In this document: positions 60,390-64,000 of the stretch, in pieces
Layout: each line of letters starts with the position of its first letter
How positions within the stretch are numbered: position 1 is the stretch's first letter
Origin: an uncultured Bacteroidales bacterium
Lineage (GTDB): Bacteria; Bacteroidota; Bacteroidia; Bacteroidales; F082
DNA length: 64,000 bases
NCBI GenBank assembly: GCA_905234275.1
Contig: CAJOHD010000001.1
Span: forward strand, 392,524 to 456,523
Reading direction: 5' to 3'
The notes under the pieces: generated by a model
What the model saw: only the letters and a program-made list of their open reading frames with translations
Database searches by the model: none
What the model was told of the DNA's origin: nothing
Translations under genes and position numbers: made by a program

Positions 60390-60864
60390 ATTCCAATTGT
60401 GGAAGTGTCACTGAATACTGGAGAAACATCATTGAAGGATTAAGCCGTACCCCTATTAGTGTTTTTGCGATCCCATAGTTTTCAAGCATAGCTTTCAATC
60501 TGTAAACAAAAATAAAATGGAATTTTGACGTTTGGGTTTTGCTAACAGGAATATCCATGCCGTCATAAATGGATTTTTCAATCAATGCAACCACATTCAA
60601 TGCCGCAATTGTCGATTCTTTTGTAATTGCTGCATTTTCTGATGTTTCTATAATGCTATTAAGAATAATTGAAGCATTCACTCCTAGTGACGGACAATAA
60701 ATTGTTGATCCATCAAGATTGTTAAGATGCTTTTTGAGGAAATCCCTTCTTCCCGCCACTGAGTCTGGGATAGAATCTATTAAATCTTTCGATAATGTGT
60801 TTTTTACAACTGGATAAGTTGCAATAGTTTTGTCATTTTTTTCGTAAAACTCATTTTTTGCCAT
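60388..60864 (-). CDS. Hypothetical protein B of the accessory end region
   Basis: A 158-residue soluble protein, MAKNEFYEKNDKTIATYPVVKNTL. I recognise no family. Hydrophobic but not membrane-like helices are seen in the middle (NASIILNSIIETSENAAITKESTIAALNVVALIEKSIYDGM). It has a good minus-strand promoter at 60976-61006 and a leader of about 100 bases. Gene A follows 131 bases downstream, so the two may form one unit separated by the small RNA region. Confidence 0.6.
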   Translation of the reverse strand: MAKNEFYEKNDKTIATYPVVKNTLSKDLIDSIPDSVAGRRDFLKKHLNNLDGSTIYCPSLGVNASIILNSIIETSENAAITKESTIAALNVVALIEKSIYDGMDIPVSKTQTSKFHFIFVYRLKAMLENYGIAKTLIGVRLNPSMMFLQYSVTLPQLE

Positions 60865-61168
60865 ACATTTAATTTTTAAATATTAAACAATAAAATATCC
60901 TTTCGCCCTGATGCGAACACCCTGTCCCATTAGTTATTTTGTTTTACGATGCTTCTTAGTTATGGTTCAATAACGAGTGCAAAAGTACAAAAGATTTTTG
61001 GATTTGGCAAGAATTATCTATGATATTTTTCTATATAGAAAAGTATCCACAAGAACATATGCAAAAATAAGCTCTAACCACACTTTTTGCGCAGGCCCGT
61101 GCTGTAAACCCTGTGGGGCAGGAGCCCCAATAATTATTAATCTAATTGATATTTTACTGATCAGTTTA
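60865..61168. other. Gap between hypothetical protein B and the RES-domain gene
   Basis: It holds the promoter and leader of gene B and, at about 61090-61130, a GC-rich hairpin. Read on the minus strand this is GGGGC...TTTACAGCACGGGCCTG, resembling the tips of the rod RNAs. It may terminate the RES gene. No coding frame is convincing. Confidence 0.5.
60976..61006 (-). promoter_or_regulatory. Promoter of hypothetical protein B
   Basis: On the minus strand TTG, 20-base spacer, TACTTTTG. It gives a leader of about 100 bases before the ATG. Confidence 0.7.
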
Positions 61169-62359
61169 TCAATCTTCATTATCTTTTACAGAAACAGTCC
61201 ATTGGCTGTTGCTCTTAATGTATATATTGCCATTACCTCCTTTTGTTGGTAATATTATGTTATCTGGACTATCAATAATAATGTATGGTGATTGATAATA
61301 TTGTGAGTTCTCTTTTAAACGTCTTTCGATGAAACCCAATTTAGAAGCTTCATATGTTTCTTTTATTTCATCGGCATCAGGACTGTTCCAATGTATACCG
61401 TTGTGGTTCTCTTTGAGTTCCTCGTATCTATATCGAATAGGATTAGAAACTTCAAACAATGATGTAAGATAACCACAGTATTCGTTCAGAGTATCAACTA
61501 CTGGTAATGCTATGTTTTCCAAGTAATCTTCTTTATATGGAAAATCGTTTGCTAAATGTGTTGAAGTGTAGGCTACTCCCCATGCCAATGAATAAGGGCT
61601 TGATTCAGTTTCTTTTTTCTTTCTATTTGAAGTTATTATCAATTCTAGGATTAATTGTGGAATAATATATTCCGGCTTAAAATGTCCATCTTTATGCAAA
61701 ACTTTAAACTGGCAGGCAAAGACATAGACCAAACGTTCTACAATGCTTGATATATCATAATGGTCAAAGTCTTCTTTAGTCGGTTTTCTTAAATCATAAA
61801 CTTTAAAACTTTCAACGACTTTGTAACCTGAAAAACACAAATCGTCAAAAGAAGGACGCCCCATTTCTTCCCAACAATCATACACTGAATTGCCTAAATA
61901 CAAACAAGGATAACCCAAAGCACTAAAACGTTCGGTTTTGATAATCTCCCGCTTATTATTGGGTATATGAAACATATCCTGATATGATTTTACTGTGCCG
62001 TCATCAATCCTTGCTCGGTAATAATACTTTTTGTTGTTTTCGGTTTTGTCTATGGTGATGACACCAATTTTTAGAGAACCATCTGGATTGGTAATACTGT
62101 TTTTCAATAATGCATACGCTTCGCCATGACTACCATCAAGATATTTTTTAATTACAGCTTGTATCGTGTCTGAACTTTCTTTGACTTTTTGTATTATTAG
62201 TGTTTTATCTTCTATACTTTTAAATACATTATCGTCGATGGTTTTTATATTGTCAATAAACCCTTTATAGGTATTCTTGACATCTTCAAGAAAATCATCG
62301 GTTTTTCTATCGATAGGTAAGCTATCTTGAACTTTTTGAATGAAGTCGTCTTTAGTCAT
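61169..62359 (-). CDS. RES-domain-like protein
   Basis: A 396-residue soluble protein. The N-terminal 110 residues are helical. Then YYYRARIDDG and, further on, RFSALGYPCLYLGNSVYDCWEEM match the pattern of RES domains (an Arg in the first strand, then GRFN-like, then LYL...S...E). RES proteins such as MbcT break down NAD+ and act as toxins, usually next to a Xre-type antitoxin. No antitoxin gene is visible here, and the protein is longer than a plain toxin. It could be a defence effector with its own regulatory end. The assignment rests on a few motifs. Confidence 0.6.
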   Translation of the reverse strand: MTKDDFIQKVQDSLPIDRKTDDFLEDVKNTYKGFIDNIKTIDDNVFKSIEDKTLIIQKVKESSDTIQAVIKKYLDGSHGEAYALLKNSITNPDGSLKIGVITIDKTENNKKYYYRARIDDGTVKSYQDMFHIPNNKREIIKTERFSALGYPCLYLGNSVYDCWEEMGRPSFDDLCFSGYKVVESFKVYDLRKPTKEDFDHYDISSIVERLVYVFACQFKVLHKDGHFKPEYIIPQLILELIITSNRKKKETESSPYSLAWGVAYTSTHLANDFPYKEDYLENIALPVVDTLNEYCGYLTSLFEVSNPIRYRYEELKENHNGIHWNSPDADEIKETYEASKLGFIERRLKENSQYYQSPYIIIDSPDNIILPTKGGNGNIYIKSNSQWTVSVKDNED

Positions 62360-62460
62360 GGTTGATTAATTAAACAAATACAAAGTTAATAAATTTTATA
62401 AACAGGAGCCATATGAATGAGAAATTAATTGTAATTTTGCAAAAAGGAAAGATTAGATTT

Positions 62461-62589
62461 ATGAAGAATTACGAAGATATAGAAAATGATGTGCTGATGG
62501 GCAGTGTTAGCAAGCCAGGTAGGATGACAGTGAACGAGTATTTTGATGAGGTTTGGGAAAGGGTAGTGGAGAAACAAGCAGATCAATAA
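62461..62589 (+). CDS. Small hypothetical protein
   Basis: A 42-residue acidic protein (MKNYEDIENDVLMGSVSKPGRMTVNEYFDEVWERVVEKQADQ). A TAATTTTGC -7 element lies 22 bases upstream, and the composition is protein-like. It has a helical C-terminal half and no membrane part. It may be an orphan antitoxin-like peptide, but this is a guess from size and the neighbouring RES gene. It reads away from the RES gene. Confidence 0.5.
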   Translation: MKNYEDIENDVLMGSVSKPGRMTVNEYFDEVWERVVEKQADQ

Positions 62590-62936
62590 CCATAAAGATG
62601 ATATATCCACAGGCTCGCAGAATGGTGTCGCACAACAAGAAATAGAATTATGTTTTCCATATTGAAGACGGTATTGTTGCGGTTGACAGGATTATGGCAT
62701 CGAAGATGATTGTGAAGTAGCCTTAAAACCTTTAAGCGGCAACCTTAATGGCGTTAATGCCATTAAAGCCGTTAAGGACATTAAGGCAGCCGCTTAAGGT
62801 GATTAAGGCAATGCCGTATCAAATTAGTACCATGGTCGTACCAAGTTCGTAGGGAATATGGGAGATGTGGCTGATGGTTGGTCGATGAATTACTAAGATT
62901 TTTAGATTATGACACAAATTTACGTTTTTAATAGTT
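62590..62936. other. Gap with a degenerate TTAA-word tract
   Basis: Between 62725 and 62812 words of the type CCTTAATGGC, GCCATTAA and AGCCGTTAAGG recur, forming partly complementary halves. A 15-codon piece at 62599 (MIYPQARRMVSHNKK) reads like a gene remnant, but is too short to assign. Nothing else is visible. Confidence 0.5.
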
Positions 62937-63923
62937 TTATAATAATGAGATCATTTCTTTTATTGTTTTGTCAATAACATTATTGTCAATTTCTTTTAGA
63001 GATTCCAGTCTCGCAATCACTTGTTTTATCCATTCATTGAAAGCTATGATGATGTCGGAAAAACCGAGTTTGGAGAGAGACCAGAGTGAGAGTCCAAGAG
63101 TGCTGTATTTGAAATCGCGGAAGATGAGATGGCCTTGGAGATTGCGAGCGAAATTGAAACTCCAGCAAGATTCATTATTGACTGCCCAAACAAGAGCGGC
63201 AGAAGCTTCTTCTGGAGTGATATTGCGTCCTGTTTTGGCAGCGATAAAGGCATATTGTGGTGGAGTAAGGTGCTCTTTCGGAAGCAGATAGCTTTTGTCC
63301 TCGCATACTTTCAATAAAAGGCTTGAATATGATGGGCGGTCGATGATGCCAGGAGCTTCTAATTCAATAAGCCTGATTCGCTCTTTCAAATACTCGGCAG
63401 AATCGAATAAAACGATGGCTTTCAATAACTTATAGTTATCCATATCGTGTTCCCAATGATGTTTTATCACATCAAGATACTCATCTTTCCAAAACATATA
63501 GCCAACGACATCAAACTGTTGTCCTTGATATACGACCGTTTCTGCGTAGTTTTCGATGAAATACTTTGAACACCAGACGACATCTGTCTTTGTGGCTTTG
63601 TTCATGAAAGCGGCGATGATTGTTTCTTGATCTGCAAACGACTGGGCTTCGAATCGCTTTTTCAGTTCACGACGTGCTTCATGGACTTTGCCACTGCGAG
63701 GATTGTTGAAATCGTCGAGCAACTGCTGAAGCGGAACGTTGACGGTTTTGACTTCATTAGAAGTTTTGGCGTTGATTATGCTGTTGGTGTAAAACCAGAC
63801 ATCTTCATTGTCGGTGGCAGCACGAAGTTCGACAAGCTGTTCAGACTTTAACGTGTTTACCAGATGCTTGATGATGTCGATACTGGAGTCTTGATTATTG
63901 AGTAGATATTCTAAAAGTTCCAT
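62937..63923 (-). CDS. Hypothetical helical protein
   Basis: A 328-residue soluble protein without signal peptide. It is helix-rich with repeated stretches like LLNNQDSSIDIIKHLVNTLKSEQL, LKKRFEAQSFADQETIIAAFMNKATKTDVVWCSKYFIENY and LSLWSLSKLGFSDIIIAFNEWIKQVIARL, which suggests alpha-solenoid (HEAT-like) repeats. Family unknown. A coding frame ends 4 bases upstream on the same strand, so it is part of an operon that continues beyond the window. Confidence 0.65.
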   Translation of the reverse strand: MELLEYLLNNQDSSIDIIKHLVNTLKSEQLVELRAATDNEDVWFYTNSIINAKTSNEVKTVNVPLQQLLDDFNNPRSGKVHEARRELKKRFEAQSFADQETIIAAFMNKATKTDVVWCSKYFIENYAETVVYQGQQFDVVGYMFWKDEYLDVIKHHWEHDMDNYKLLKAIVLFDSAEYLKERIRLIELEAPGIIDRPSYSSLLLKVCEDKSYLLPKEHLTPPQYAFIAAKTGRNITPEEASAALVWAVNNESCWSFNFARNLQGHLIFRDFKYSTLGLSLWSLSKLGFSDIIIAFNEWIKQVIARLESLKEIDNNVIDKTIKEMISLL

Positions 63924-63927
63924 AGTA

Positions 63928-64000
63928 TTATTCTTTATTTAAATCCAAATAATTTCCTTTAGAACGCATCCAATATGAAACTGGATGGCCATTGATTATA
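63928..64000 (-). CDS. C-terminal end of an unknown protein (partial)
   Basis: On the minus strand the frame is open to the edge of the window and ends NGHPVSYWMRSKGNYLDLNKE-stop, 4 bases before the next ATG. The sequence and spacing look like a real operon member, but only about 23 residues are visible. Confidence 0.5.
   Translation of the reverse strand, partial: IINGHPVSYWMRSKGNYLDLNKE

Noticed and set aside
60977..61252. Plus-strand frame of 91 codons overlapping the end of the RES gene
   Set aside because: It runs through the promoter of the neighbouring gene and a GC-rich hairpin, has no start signal and no protein-like pattern.
62590..62645. Transposase remnant (MIYPQARRMVSHNKK)
   Set aside because: Fifteen codons without a match or inverted ends are not enough evidence.

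Overview
The window is a chromosomal segment of a Bacteroidota bacterium, most likely of the order Bacteroidales. The evidence is consistent. Most gene starts lie just downstream of the Bacteroidota promoter (-33 TTG, about 20 bases, -7 TAnnTTTG). Two proteins end in type IX secretion sorting domains. The primary sigma factor is the short 287-residue form. Gene orders such as rpmG-DUF4295-ftsY-rimO and thrS-infC-rpmI-rplT are those of the phylum. The genus cannot be named from this sequence.

Layout. 1-919: the end of a type II DNA methyltransferase and its PD-(D/E)XK endonuclease. 948-7515: housekeeping and metabolic genes (NlpC/P60 hydrolase, PgpH-type HD phosphohydrolase, thioredoxin lipoprotein, WbqC-like protein, deoxyhypusine-synthase-like enzyme, hutI). 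7833-15277: an AT-rich accessory stretch with two ORF6N genes (one decayed), a structured RNA leader, a 1603-residue surface protein and a small protein with a membrane-anchor tail. 15657-25518: ftcD, rpmG, DUF4295, ftsY, rimO, a carbohydrate-binding secreted protein pair, pepD and rpe. 25620-31766: a defence island of a type IIG restriction-modification enzyme with a compositionally foreign specificity domain, a SIR2-type defence gene split by one in-frame stop, and a tiny membrane protein. 31971-44145: a four-helix protein, rpoD, pnp-rpsO, an envelope protein pair, gcvT, a secreted conserved protein, yebC and agmatinase. 44146-47077: an attenuator-like RNA leader before a VWA protein, then a toxin-antitoxin-like pair with a 26-bp palindromic operator. 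47120-59521: serine biosynthesis (serC-serA-DUF1015), rpmE2, lon, a peptide-binding lipoprotein and thrS-infC-rpmI-rplT. 59588-64000: a second AT-rich accessory stretch with unknown proteins, a candidate small RNA and a RES-domain protein.

How genes fit together. hutI and ftcD are two steps of histidine degradation, at separate loci. The deoxyhypusine-synthase-like enzyme and agmatinase both point to polyamine metabolism. serA and serC are two successive serine-synthesis steps. FtsY, RimO, Lon, PNPase and the ribosomal proteins are core functions.

Between genes there are two dispersed repeat classes: about 105-125 bp palindromic elements with ends CGTCATTTCGA/TCGAAATGACG, and degenerate heptamer tracts of the TTAGTCG/ACTAAAG type. 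Several ORFs called by simple rules have false N-termini because they translate promoter or repeat DNA; starts given here are corrected. No tRNA, rRNA, CRISPR array or complete insertion sequence was seen.
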